Shown piece by piece: positions 1 to 6,280 of a stretch of DNA of 18,029 nt. A model generated the notes under the pieces. That model was not told where the DNA came from. It saw only the letters and a list, made by a program, of their open reading frames with translations, and ran no database searches. The stretch lies in assembly GCA_018812505.1 (NCBI GenBank), contig JAHJDK010000096.1, forward strand, positions 1-18,029, written 5' to 3'. The translations under genes and the position numbers were made by a program. Position 1 is the first letter of the stretch. Every line of letters starts with the position of its first letter. The DNA comes from Nanobdellota archaeon. Lineage in GTDB: Archaea > Nanobdellota > Nanobdellia > Woesearchaeales > GCA-2686295.

Positions 1-1259
1 GGAAATTGGGTGTCAAATTGTCTGTTTTTTGCTTCTATTGATGAAGGGTATAATGCAAACAGCAAAGCAATCACAACAACAACTTTTGTAAGAGTACAAA
101 TTGATTCTTTTTTAATGACTTGTTTAATTAAACTTGAAATCATGTTTGCAATTATTAGGAATAAATACGAAATTAGCATGATAATTGTTAATGCAATTGG
201 AAAGTAATGATAACTATGACCTGATAATTTTAAACCCATTACAGGGAAGAAAATAATAACTCCTAAAAATGAGCCAAATAAGAATTTAGTTAATTGACTC
301 TTTTTCTTCAAGCCAACTGTTAGTAATCCTGCCAATCCAATGAATGCAAAAGCAATTCCTGTTAAGGTAAAATTATCTTTAGTATATGCTTTAGCAGTAC
401 TCCAAAATGGTTTAGTGAACAACTTGTCAATTTGAATTGCTCCTACATCAACTGCAGAAGAACTTAAACCATAATTAACAGCAACATTTTTAGCATATAA
501 CATCCAAAGAGGAATAGTAAGCATTATAAGAACTGGAATAATGTATTTGGTGTAATCTTTTTTAATATTTTTCAATCTTTTGTAAGGAAATATGAACAGT
601 AAACTACCTGCCATAATAATAAACGGATACTTTGTCAAAGTTCCTAGTGCGAATCCTACACATCCTAATAGAAGATATTTTTGTTTTTCAACTTCAGTCC
701 ATTTAAGAAGATAATAGAGTCCGAATAGTGTGCAAAAAAGTCCTACATTCATTAGTTGAACATTATGACTAAAAAATACAAATAAAGGATTAATGGCTGT
801 AAGAAAGCTTGTTGTAAGCGCAAATAACTCATTATTTGTGAGTTTTTTTGAGATTAAATAAACAAGTAGTATTGATAGTGAGCTAAGCAAAACTCCTACT
901 AATCTGGCAACAACAAGTTTTTCTCCAAATATTTTAAATCCAATGGCTACTAAAATGGATATTGTTGGAAAAGTGTCTCCATGCACTCCAAAAGAAAGTT
1001 CTCTTACAGACCAAAAATCTCTGTAAGGTATAAAAAATCCGTGTTTAAAGAATCCTTCATCTGCAAAGTTTCTTGCTTCTGTCAAATAGTGTGTTTCTTT
1101 CCAGTTGTGGTATCCTATCACAGGATAATCCAAATGATAGCTTCTTAAGTGTAGTCCAAACAGGAATATTGCTATAAGTATTATGAAAGCCCAGTTTTTT
1201 TTAAGAAAAATAATTATTTCTTTGAATTCATTTTTTTCTTTTGATGTTTTTCTAACCAC
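1..1259 (-). CDS. GT39 (PMT/ArnT-like) membrane glycosyltransferase, 3' end beyond window
   Basis: An uninterrupted minus-strand frame runs from a GTG at 1259 off the left edge (419 codons visible). A short cytosolic head rich in Lys/Glu is followed by a first membrane helix (about residues 22-37) and then the motif LRSYHLDYPVIGYHNWKE (about 38-55) and ARNF, the first extracellular loop typical of PMT_2/GT39 GT-C enzymes. Many further hydrophobic helices follow. Enzymes of this family move a sugar from a polyprenyl- or dolichyl-phosphate carrier onto protein or lipid on the outer membrane face. GTG is chosen because a TATA box (1282-1289) is centred 26 nt upstream, giving a leaderless mRNA, and an in-frame stop lies a few codons further up. 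The divergent neighbours supply the other steps of such a pathway. Acceptor and sugar cannot be read from sequence. The C-terminal end lies outside the window. Confidence 0.8.
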   Translation of the reverse strand, partial: MVRKTSKEKNEFKEIIIFLKKNWAFIILIAIFLFGLHLRSYHLDYPVIGYHNWKETHYLTEARNFADEGFFKHGFFIPYRDFWSVRELSFGVHGDTFPTISILVAIGFKIFGEKLVVARLVGVLLSSLSILLVYLISKKLTNNELFALTTSFLTAINPLFVFFSHNVQLMNVGLFCTLFGLYYLLKWTEVEKQKYLLLGCVGFALGTLTKYPFIIMAGSLLFIFPYKRLKNIKKDYTKYIIPVLIMLTIPLWMLYAKNVAVNYGLSSSAVDVGAIQIDKLFTKPFWSTAKAYTKDNFTLTGIAFAFIGLAGLLTVGLKKKSQLTKFLFGSFLGVIIFFPVMGLKLSGHSYHYFPIALTIIMLISYLFLIIANMISSLIKQVIKKESICTLTKVVVVIALLFALYPSSIEAKNRQFDTQF

Positions 1260-1281
1260 TTTTGTAATGCTCTTACTTTAA

Positions 1282-1289
1282 TATATAAA
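1282..1289 (-). promoter_or_regulatory. TATA box of the GT39-like gene
   Basis: On the minus strand the octamer reads TTTATATA, centred 26 nt before the GTG start. This is the standard archaeal TATA-to-TSS spacing, so transcription probably begins at the start codon (leaderless). It also supports the non-ATG start. Confidence 0.55.
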
Positions 1290-1347
1290 TTTTGTTATGA
1301 AATAGTAAAAGACATTTAAAATTAGATTTGTTATATGTTTTTTACAA

Positions 1348-1394
1348 TTTAGAAAATGAAATTAAACATCCAATAACTTGTTTCATTTTCTAAA
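1348..1394. repeat. perfect 14-bp inverted repeat in the divergent intergenic region
   Basis: TTTAGAAAATGAAA at 1348-1361 is exactly complementary to 1381-1394, with a 19-nt spacer. It lies between the divergent GT39-like gene and the epimerase gene, starting about 60 nt upstream of the GT39 TATA box and ending 44 nt before the epimerase ATG. It could be an operator for a dimeric or tetrameric repressor controlling both directions. The rest of the 179-nt gap shows no gene. Confidence 0.55.
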
Positions 1395-1438
1395 AAAACC
1401 AAACATTAAAAAACCTTCTTTGATTCAATGCTCATTAA

Positions 1439-2353
1439 ATGACTTCAATATTAATAACTGGTGTTGCTGGCTTTGTTGGGAGTAACTTGGCAGAGTCTTT
1501 GATTAGTAAGGATTTTAATGTTGTTGGAGTAGATAATTTTTCTACTGGTAAGAAGGATAATTTAAAAGGGTTTATCAAGTGTAAAAACTTCTTTTTTAAG
1601 AAGGGTGATATTACTAATCTGAGATTTTTAAAAAAAATGATGCACAATGTTGATTTTGTTTTTCATTATGCTGCTCTTCCTTCTGTTCCTTATTCTGTTA
1701 CTCATCCTTTAGAAACTCATAGAGTGAATGTTGATGGTACTTTGAATGTTTTGTTGGCTGCCAGAGATTCAAATGTTAAAAAAGTTGTTTTTGCATCTTC
1801 TTCTGCTGTTTATGGCAACACAACTAAGCTTCCTATAGTTGAGTCTCAAGAGTTAAATCCTTTCTCTCCTTACGCAGCTCATAAGATAATTGGTGAGAAT
1901 TATTGTAAACTTTTTTTTAACACTTATGGTTTAAGAACTTCTGCTTTTCGTTTTTTTAACATTTTTGGTCCTAGACAAAGTCCTGATTCACAGTACGCTG
2001 CTGTTATTCCAAAGTTTTTATCTTTGATGAAGAATGGTATGCAGCCAATAATTTTTGGTGATGGTTTGCAGACCAGAGATTTTGTTTTTGTAGAGGATGT
2101 TGTTCAGGCTAATCTATTAGCTATTAAAGATTCTAGATGTGATGGTCAGGTTTTTAATGTTGGTTCTGGTGTTAAGAGTAGTGTTTTGGATTTAGTTAAT
2201 GTTATGAATAAAGTTATTGGTACAAATATTAAGCCAGTTCATAATCCTGTTCGTGCTGGTGACGTTAAACATTCATACGCAGACATTTCCAAGGTTAAAG
2301 CTCTTGGCTTTAGGCCTAAAAGTTCTTTGATTGATGGTTTGCTTAGGTTATGA
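1439..2353 (+). CDS. UDP-sugar 4-epimerase (GalE / WbpP-type extended SDR)
   Basis: This 304-residue protein is an extended short-chain dehydrogenase. The NAD-binding GVAGFVG lies at residues 8-14 and the acidic D32 closes beta-2. A Ser cluster sits near residue 120, and the catalytic YxxxK (YAAHK) is at 145-149. The substrate-side motif RFFNIFGPRQ is followed by YAAVIPKF. The pattern is closer to UDP-N-acetylglucosamine 4-epimerases (WbpP/TviC type) than to dTDP-glucose dehydratases, but the exact hexose is inference. It would interconvert Glc/Gal-type nucleotide sugars in the cytosol and so feed the downstream GT2. The length is slightly short of the usual 310-340 residues. ATG 1439 is the first usable start, since the ATG at 1430 hits a stop within five codons. 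Upstream only a weak A/T-rich TATA-like stretch (about 1404-1411) is seen. Codons are strongly T-ending. Confidence 0.88.
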   Translation: MTSILITGVAGFVGSNLAESLISKDFNVVGVDNFSTGKKDNLKGFIKCKNFFFKKGDITNLRFLKKMMHNVDFVFHYAALPSVPYSVTHPLETHRVNVDGTLNVLLAARDSNVKKVVFASSSAVYGNTTKLPIVESQELNPFSPYAAHKIIGENYCKLFFNTYGLRTSAFRFFNIFGPRQSPDSQYAAVIPKFLSLMKNGMQPIIFGDGLQTRDFVFVEDVVQANLLAIKDSRCDGQVFNVGSGVKSSVLDLVNVMNKVIGTNIKPVHNPVRAGDVKHSYADISKVKALGFRPKSSLIDGLLRL

Positions 2354-2359
2354 TTTTTT

Positions 2360-2409
2360 AATTTAGTGTGCGACATAATTAAATTATGTTTTTTTAAGCA
2401 CACTAAATT
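2360..2409 (+). terminator. nested hairpin after the epimerase gene (possible terminator)
   Basis: A perfect 12-bp outer stem (AATTTAGTGTGC at 2360-2371 with 2398-2409) encloses a second perfect 8-bp hairpin (ACATAATT at 2373-2380 with 2382-2389) and a run of six T (2390-2395). It starts 7 nt after the stop codon. It could end or process the epimerase transcript and separate it from the promoter of the next gene. A double-hairpin form is unusual for archaea, whose terminators are mostly plain T-runs. Confidence 0.5.
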
Positions 2410-2467
2410 CCAAAGACCATTAATTACTATAATTTATTTTTGTCTTTGATTAATTCTTGGTAAATTA

Positions 2468-2473
2468 TTTAAA
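2468..2473 (+). promoter_or_regulatory. TATA-like box of the SMR/GT2 operon
   Basis: TTTAAA is centred about 26 nt upstream of the ATG at 2496, giving a leaderless transcript. This supports ATG 2496 over the in-frame TTG at 2457, which would place the TATA element inside the coding region. Confidence 0.45.
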
Positions 2474-2495
2474 CAATTATTTTTTATTCTTCTTT

Positions 2496-2858
2496 ATGAA
2501 GCTTAAAAATACTTTTTTTGGCATCTTGCTTGTTGTGATTTGTACTTTTCTTACTTCTTTCGGGCAATATTTTATTAAGTTAGGCACTAGAAGCATTTCA
2601 GGAACCATTGCTTCTGTTTTTAATTTATCTCTTGTCGGAGGTTTTGCACTCTATGGTTTGGGAGCGATAGTTTTGTTGGTGGCGCTTAAGTTTGGCGATT
2701 TATCTGTGTTGTATCCTTTCATTGCTTTGAGTTTTGTATGGGTTTTTTTCCTTTCTTCTTTTTTTCTTCAGGAAATTATTGTCTTTGTTAATTGGCTTGG
2801 TTTGGGTTTCATACTTTTAGGAGTTAGTTTTATAGGTTGGGGTGCTAATCATGGATGA
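2496..2858 (+). CDS. SMR/EamA-type membrane protein, first of a pair (ArnE/ArnF-like)
   Basis: This 120-residue protein has four predicted membrane helices. Helix 1 carries FGQYFIKLGTRS. Helix 3 carries FGDLSVLYPFIALSFVWV, and helix 4 starts after LQEIIVFVNWLGLGF. The D-L-S-x-x-Y-P motif, a single Glu before helix 4 and the terminal G-hxhhhGV pattern match the small multidrug resistance / EamA half-transporter family, whose ArnE-ArnF members act on undecaprenyl-phosphate-linked aminoarabinose. Start ATG 2496 is preferred over TTG 2457 because of TATA spacing. The stop overlaps the start of the next gene by 8 bp, and a GT2 gene follows, so a role as half of a heterodimeric lipid-linked-sugar flippase is likely. 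A drug-efflux SMR role is possible but fits the context less well. Confidence 0.75.
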   Translation: MKLKNTFFGILLVVICTFLTSFGQYFIKLGTRSISGTIASVFNLSLVGGFALYGLGAIVLLVALKFGDLSVLYPFIALSFVWVFFLSSFFLQEIIVFVNWLGLGFILLGVSFIGWGANHG

Positions 2859-3192
2859 GTGGATTATTGTGTTGGTCACACTATTTGCTACTGTGATTGG
2901 TGCGTTTGGTTCTCTTTATCTTAAGAAAGGAGCTGCACATTTAGATTTTAATTTGAAAAAACAGTTTAAGAATTTCAAATTATTTTTTGGTTTATTCTTG
3001 TTTTTATTTTCATCTGTTTTTTATGTTTGGGCTTTAAGGTTTGCTGATTTATCAATTATTTATCCTATAACTTCTTTCTCTTATATTTGGGTTTGTTTGT
3101 TATCAGTCAAATTTTTAAATGAGCGTATGAATATTTATAAGTGGTTTGGTATTTTTTTAATACTTATGGGGGTTTTTTTAATAACAAGATGA
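2851..3192 (+). CDS. SMR/EamA-type membrane protein, second of a pair (ArnE/ArnF-like)
   Basis: This 113-residue, four-helix membrane protein is related to its upstream partner. GSLYLKKGA ends helix 1, WALRFADLSIIYP opens helix 3, FLNER precedes helix 4, and ILMGVFLI ends it. The ATG at 2851 overlaps the previous stop by 8 bp and has GGGGTG (2839-2844) as a Shine-Dalgarno six bases upstream. A GTG at 2842 is less well placed. Its stop overlaps the next start (ATGA), so the three genes are translationally coupled. Two non-identical single-domain SMR proteins encoded back to back usually form an antiparallel heterodimer. Next to a polyprenyl-phosphate glycosyltransferase the simplest job is flipping the lipid-sugar to the outer face. 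Confidence 0.77.
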   Translation: MDEWIIVLVTLFATVIGAFGSLYLKKGAAHLDFNLKKQFKNFKLFFGLFLFLFSSVFYVWALRFADLSIIYPITSFSYIWVCLLSVKFLNERMNIYKWFGIFLILMGVFLITR

Positions 3193-3872
3193 TAAAGGAA
3201 AATGTTTTTGTTGTGATTGCTGCGTTTAATGAGGATAAGTCAATAGTTAAAGTTATATCTGCTTTGAAAAAATTTGGTTATACAAATATTGTTGTTGTTG
3301 ATGATGGTTCTTCAGATAAGACTTTTGATGTGGTTTTTGATTCTGATGTTTTTGTTTTAAGGCATTTTATCAATCGTGGTCAAGGGGCTGCTTTGCAGAC
3401 AGGTATTGATTTTGCTCTTTCTCTAGGGGCTGATTTTATTGTTACTTTTGATGCTGATGGTCAGCATCATGTTGAAGATATTGAGCGTCTTTTGAAGCCA
3501 GTTATTAATGGCTATTGTGAGGTATCTTTAGGTTCTAGATTTTTGAAGAAAGATTCTAACACTCCTTTTATCAGGAGGTTGGTTTTGAAGGTTGGAATAA
3601 TGATTGTTTGGTTAATGTATGGTATAAAGCTCTCTGATTCTCATAATGGTTTTAGAGTTTTTTCTAGGTGTGCTGCTCAGAAGATTAGGATTACTTCTGA
3701 TCGCATGGAGCATGCATCTCAGATTGTTGAAGATATTCATAAGAAGAATATTTCTTTCAGAGAAGTTCCTGTTACTATAACTTATACTAATTATTCCCTG
3801 CAAAAAGGTCAGAGCAGTCTAAATAGTATAAAGATTGGTTTGAGAATGATTCTTCGTAAGTTGATTAATTAG
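3189..3872 (+). CDS. GT2 polyprenyl/dolichyl-phosphate glycosyltransferase (DPM1/ArnC-like)
   Basis: This 227-residue GT-A glycosyltransferase carries the acceptor-site signature VVDDGSSD at about residues 35-42 and the metal-binding FDADGQH at about 86-92. LGSRF follows near 114 and SHNGFRVFSR near 150-160. The architecture matches dolichol-phosphate mannose synthase-like enzymes, which move a hexose from a nucleotide sugar to a polyprenyl phosphate on the cytosolic face. There are no C-terminal membrane helices, unlike ArnC/GtrB, so it resembles the short soluble DPM1 form. ATG 3189 overlaps the preceding stop as ATGA. Its 3' end overlaps the convergent flavoprotein gene by 4 bp. The nucleotide sugar may come from the epimerase upstream, but the sugar identity is not readable. 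Confidence 0.87.
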   Translation: MIKENVFVVIAAFNEDKSIVKVISALKKFGYTNIVVVDDGSSDKTFDVVFDSDVFVLRHFINRGQGAALQTGIDFALSLGADFIVTFDADGQHHVEDIERLLKPVINGYCEVSLGSRFLKKDSNTPFIRRLVLKVGIMIVWLMYGIKLSDSHNGFRVFSRCAAQKIRITSDRMEHASQIVEDIHKKNISFREVPVTITYTNYSLQKGQSSLNSIKIGLRMILRKLIN

Positions 3873-4930
3873 AATAGTTTCTTTAGAAATATTAGTATTG
3901 ATGGGTTTGTCATAATTGCTTTGGTTACAAGTTTTATTGGTTCATCTCTGCTTTCTGTTGCTAATATTTTCTTTGTTGATTCTTTATTTGTTATTTCTAT
4001 GAGTTTGTTCCAGTCTTCTTTTTTGAATTTATTGATTGTTTTTCTGATGTAGTAATGTGTCCATAATTGTTTTCCTATTCTTTTTCTCCATAGTTTTTCG
4101 TATTCTTTGTTTTGGTTTATTGCTTTTGCTAGTTCTTCTGCAGCCATCAGTCCTGGTATTAGTCCTCCTCCTGTCGTGTTTTTGTTTTGTGCTGCTGCGT
4201 CACCTACTAAATAAACATTTTTGTTTGTTGTTTTATTTTTTGGATTGTGTATTGGTATTAGTCCACTTTGCCATTTTATAATTTCTCCATTGTATTTTTT
4301 CAAGAATTCTTTGAATGTTTTGATTGTGTTTGTTCTTCCTGCTACTCCCACTCTTAGGTATTCTTCTGATTCTGGTACTGCCCAGGCATATACCCCTATG
4401 TGTGGGTAGAAGTCTACTGTGTTGTCGTTTTTTTTCTTTATTATTGCTTGTACTCCTTGCAAGTATTCTCTCACACCTAAATTATGTGTTTTCGATACTT
4501 TGCTTACAGGTCCGTCAGCACCTATTAGTTTATCAAAAATAAGTTTTTTTGTTCTTTTGTTGTTCAAATCTTTTATATTGTTTTTTTCAGTGTATCTATG
4601 GTTATAGATTATCTTTGCTCCGTTTTCTTCTGCTTTATCTTTGAAGTGCTGGTCGAATTTATCTCTTTTAATTACAATATTTGGTTTTTTGAAGTTTATA
4701 GTTATAAATTTGTTGTTTGGTGCGAATATTCTTGTTGAGTATATCTTGTTTGCAATGAATGTTTTTTTCAAAGGTGTTATTTCATTTATTGTGTTGCTTA
4801 GTATTCCTGTGCATCTTACTGGTTTACCTACTTCTTTGTCTTCTTCGTAGATTGTTACGTCATGATTTTTTGATAATAGTGCTGCAGAGTAACATCCTAT
4901 TGGTCCTCCACCTATTATTTTTATGTTCAT
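3869..4930 (-). CDS. geranylgeranyl reductase-family FAD oxidoreductase
   Basis: This 353-residue flavoprotein of the COG0644 family starts with the Rossmann motif IIGGGPIG (residues 5-12). An E/D pair follows at the end of beta-2, then GKPVRCTGILS (about 35-45), which corresponds to the substrate-loop Cys region of geranylgeranyl reductases. The second FAD motif, YLVGDAAA, lies near 240 and is followed by TTGGGLIPG. The family saturates geranylgeranyl chains of archaeal membrane lipids and, in Haloferax, of dolichyl phosphate. At 353 residues it is shorter than the usual ~390-400. A TATTTAAA box (4955-4962) centred about 28 nt before the ATG suggests leaderless transcription. Adjacency to polyprenyl-phosphate glycosyltransferase genes makes the carrier lipid a plausible substrate (inference). 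Core-lipid reduction is the alternative. Confidence 0.85.
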   Translation of the reverse strand: MNIKIIGGGPIGCYSAALLSKNHDVTIYEEDKEVGKPVRCTGILSNTINEITPLKKTFIANKIYSTRIFAPNNKFITINFKKPNIVIKRDKFDQHFKDKAEENGAKIIYNHRYTEKNNIKDLNNKRTKKLIFDKLIGADGPVSKVSKTHNLGVREYLQGVQAIIKKKNDNTVDFYPHIGVYAWAVPESEEYLRVGVAGRTNTIKTFKEFLKKYNGEIIKWQSGLIPIHNPKNKTTNKNVYLVGDAAAQNKNTTGGGLIPGLMAAEELAKAINQNKEYEKLWRKRIGKQLWTHYYIRKTINKFKKEDWNKLIEITNKESTKKILATESRDEPIKLVTKAIMTNPSILIFLKKLF

Positions 4931-4954
4931 TTCTTCTTGTTATCGCTTTGTTTT

Positions 4955-4962
4955 TTTAAATA
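4955..4962 (-). promoter_or_regulatory. TATA box of the geranylgeranyl reductase-like gene
   Basis: The minus strand reads TATTTAAA, centred about 28 nt upstream of the ATG at 4930. This is consistent with transcription starting at or within a few bases of the start codon. Confidence 0.45.
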
Positions 4963-5050
4963 TTCTTCTGATTTAAAACTAAAAAATTAATTTTTACTAA
5001 CAAGTACTCTTTATTTGTTTTCATTAAAGAATGGTTAAAAAATAAACATA

Positions 5051-5058
5051 TTTATAAA
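5051..5058 (+). promoter_or_regulatory. TATA box of the surface-protein operon
   Basis: TTTATAAA is centred 83 nt before the ATG at 5138, placing the transcription start near 5080 and giving a leader of about 55-60 nt. This differs from the leaderless neighbours. The rest of the divergent gap 4931-5137 shows no gene apart from a very short leader ORF. Confidence 0.5.
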
Positions 5059-5089
5059 TGAAAAAGTTTTACCTTATTAATCGAGGGGG

Positions 5090-5130
5090 ATGCTGATTAG
5101 AAAAATCTATCAGATTTTATCGTAAGGGGG
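5090..5130 (+). promoter_or_regulatory. mRNA leader with mini-ORF, two alternative hairpins and G5 Shine-Dalgarno
   Basis: The leader contains an 11-codon ORF (ATG 5090 to TAA 5125, MLIRKIYQILS) directly abutting GGGGG (5085-5089). Two hairpins exclude each other: CTGAT 5093-5097 with ATCAG 5109-5113, and AAAATCT 5102-5108 with AGATTTT 5112-5118. A second GGGGG (5126-5130) sits 7 nt before the gene start and can pair with the ACCUCC anti-SD through one G-U. Translational control is possible but unproven. Confidence 0.35.
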
Positions 5131-5137
5131 TACTAAA

Positions 5138-6280
5138 ATGAATAATAACAAATCTTTAATCTATCTTTTAATGGTTTATCTGGGAATAAACGCAGTTGAT
5201 TCTGTAATTTCTGATGCAAAAGAAAAACAAGATATTGGAAATTCAAGAGATAAACCTCTTTCTCAAACTATTAATGAGAATTTAAATTATTATAAAAATA
5301 GGGCTTGGCTTACAGTTGAAAAAGAAGGTCCACAAGCACTTTCAAACATTTGGAATGTTGCTGAGATGCTTACACAATCAGAATATTCTAGGTTTCCAAT
5401 AAATGAATTTGAAAAAGGGGAATTTGGAACTGATTACACAAAAGTAAATGATGTTGCTAAATTAATAATCAATGATATTGACAGATTAGGCGTTATTAGA
5501 AATGGTAAACAAATAGCTTTAAGATACGAAACAAGAATTGTCAAGAGAGAAATTAATGGAAAAGTAATGGACTTTGTAGATTATAAATGGTTTGATGAGA
5601 ATACTGGGCATAAATTTATCTTTAAACCTGGTGATCAAATACCTATTCCAGACATGTTCTTTACAGCGAATGATTCTCCTGTTTCCTTTGGTTTGGGTTA
5701 TGCTAATCAGCATAATATTGCAGAAAAACCTATTAATGGTGTTCGCATAAACGCGAGTTATGATTTTGACAGATTTGTTGTTAAAGTAGCATCTTCAGTT
5801 ATGTTTGCCAAACTTTTATCAAATGAAGAAGTTCCATCATCACATGGAGTTTTTTCTGGAACAAGAGTTGATCAGTTTGATTATTTAAAAGGTCTTGGTT
5901 TGGATGTTAGTGTTTTGTGGAATGTTTATAACAAATTAAGTGTAGGCGGATTTGTAGGTGGAATGAAGAATTCCTATAAATGTTCTAACACCACAACAGA
6001 ACAGAAGACTGAGTTTGGACAAGTGACTGCTGAGATGAATTTTTCAGACTCTGAAATATTTGATACTGCTGCTTTAATATTAGGATTTGCAGCAAGATAT
6101 AATGTTACTCCAAGATTGAGTCTGGATGTGTCTGTGGGTTATTCTCTTGAACAAAAACCAAGTGTTGAAATTCCCAATTGGAAACAAGGTTCTACAATGT
6201 TTTCTTTAGATATGAATGTTGATCCTGATTTCAGAGGTACATATGAGTCTATAAAGAGAACATTAGGTGATAGAAGATGA
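5138..6280 (+). CDS. unrecognised exported protein with beta-barrel-like C-terminal strands
   Basis: I do not recognise this 380-residue protein. A hydrophobic segment (about residues 5-21, SLIYLLMVYLGINAVDSV) could be a signal peptide or anchor. Residues ~30-180 are mixed and charged. From ~180 on there are alternating amphipathic stretches separated by turns: VSFGLGYANQ, GVRINASYDF, LGLDVSVLWNVYNK, LSVGGFVGGMKN, TAALILGFAARYNVTPR and LSLDVSVGYSL. Strand pairs joined by short N/T-P-R turns are typical of outer-membrane-type beta barrels, which is unexpected in an archaeon. A beta-sandwich or beta-solenoid is the alternative. There is one Cys (C-terminal half). The start has a GGGGG Shine-Dalgarno 7 nt upstream. 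The stop overlaps the next start (ATGA), tying its synthesis to the 1049-residue surface protein. Confidence 0.75.
   Translation: MNNNKSLIYLLMVYLGINAVDSVISDAKEKQDIGNSRDKPLSQTINENLNYYKNRAWLTVEKEGPQALSNIWNVAEMLTQSEYSRFPINEFEKGEFGTDYTKVNDVAKLIINDIDRLGVIRNGKQIALRYETRIVKREINGKVMDFVDYKWFDENTGHKFIFKPGDQIPIPDMFFTANDSPVSFGLGYANQHNIAEKPINGVRINASYDFDRFVVKVASSVMFAKLLSNEEVPSSHGVFSGTRVDQFDYLKGLGLDVSVLWNVYNKLSVGGFVGGMKNSYKCSNTTTEQKTEFGQVTAEMNFSDSEIFDTAALILGFAARYNVTPRLSLDVSVGYSLEQKPSVEIPNWKQGSTMFSLDMNVDPDFRGTYESIKRTLGDRR

Noticed and set aside
10..207. 65-codon plus-strand frame at the left edge
   Set aside because: It lies opposite the GT39-like gene, whose frame is open through the whole stretch.
2457..2495. 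Upstream TTG start for the first SMR protein (13 extra residues)
   Set aside because: The TATA-like box at 2468-2473 would fall inside the coding sequence and the extra residues add no conserved SMR feature.
4057..4959. Several plus-strand frames encoding Leu/Val/Phe-rich 'membrane' peptides
   Set aside because: They are shadows of the minus-strand geranylgeranyl reductase-like gene, whose motifs are intact.
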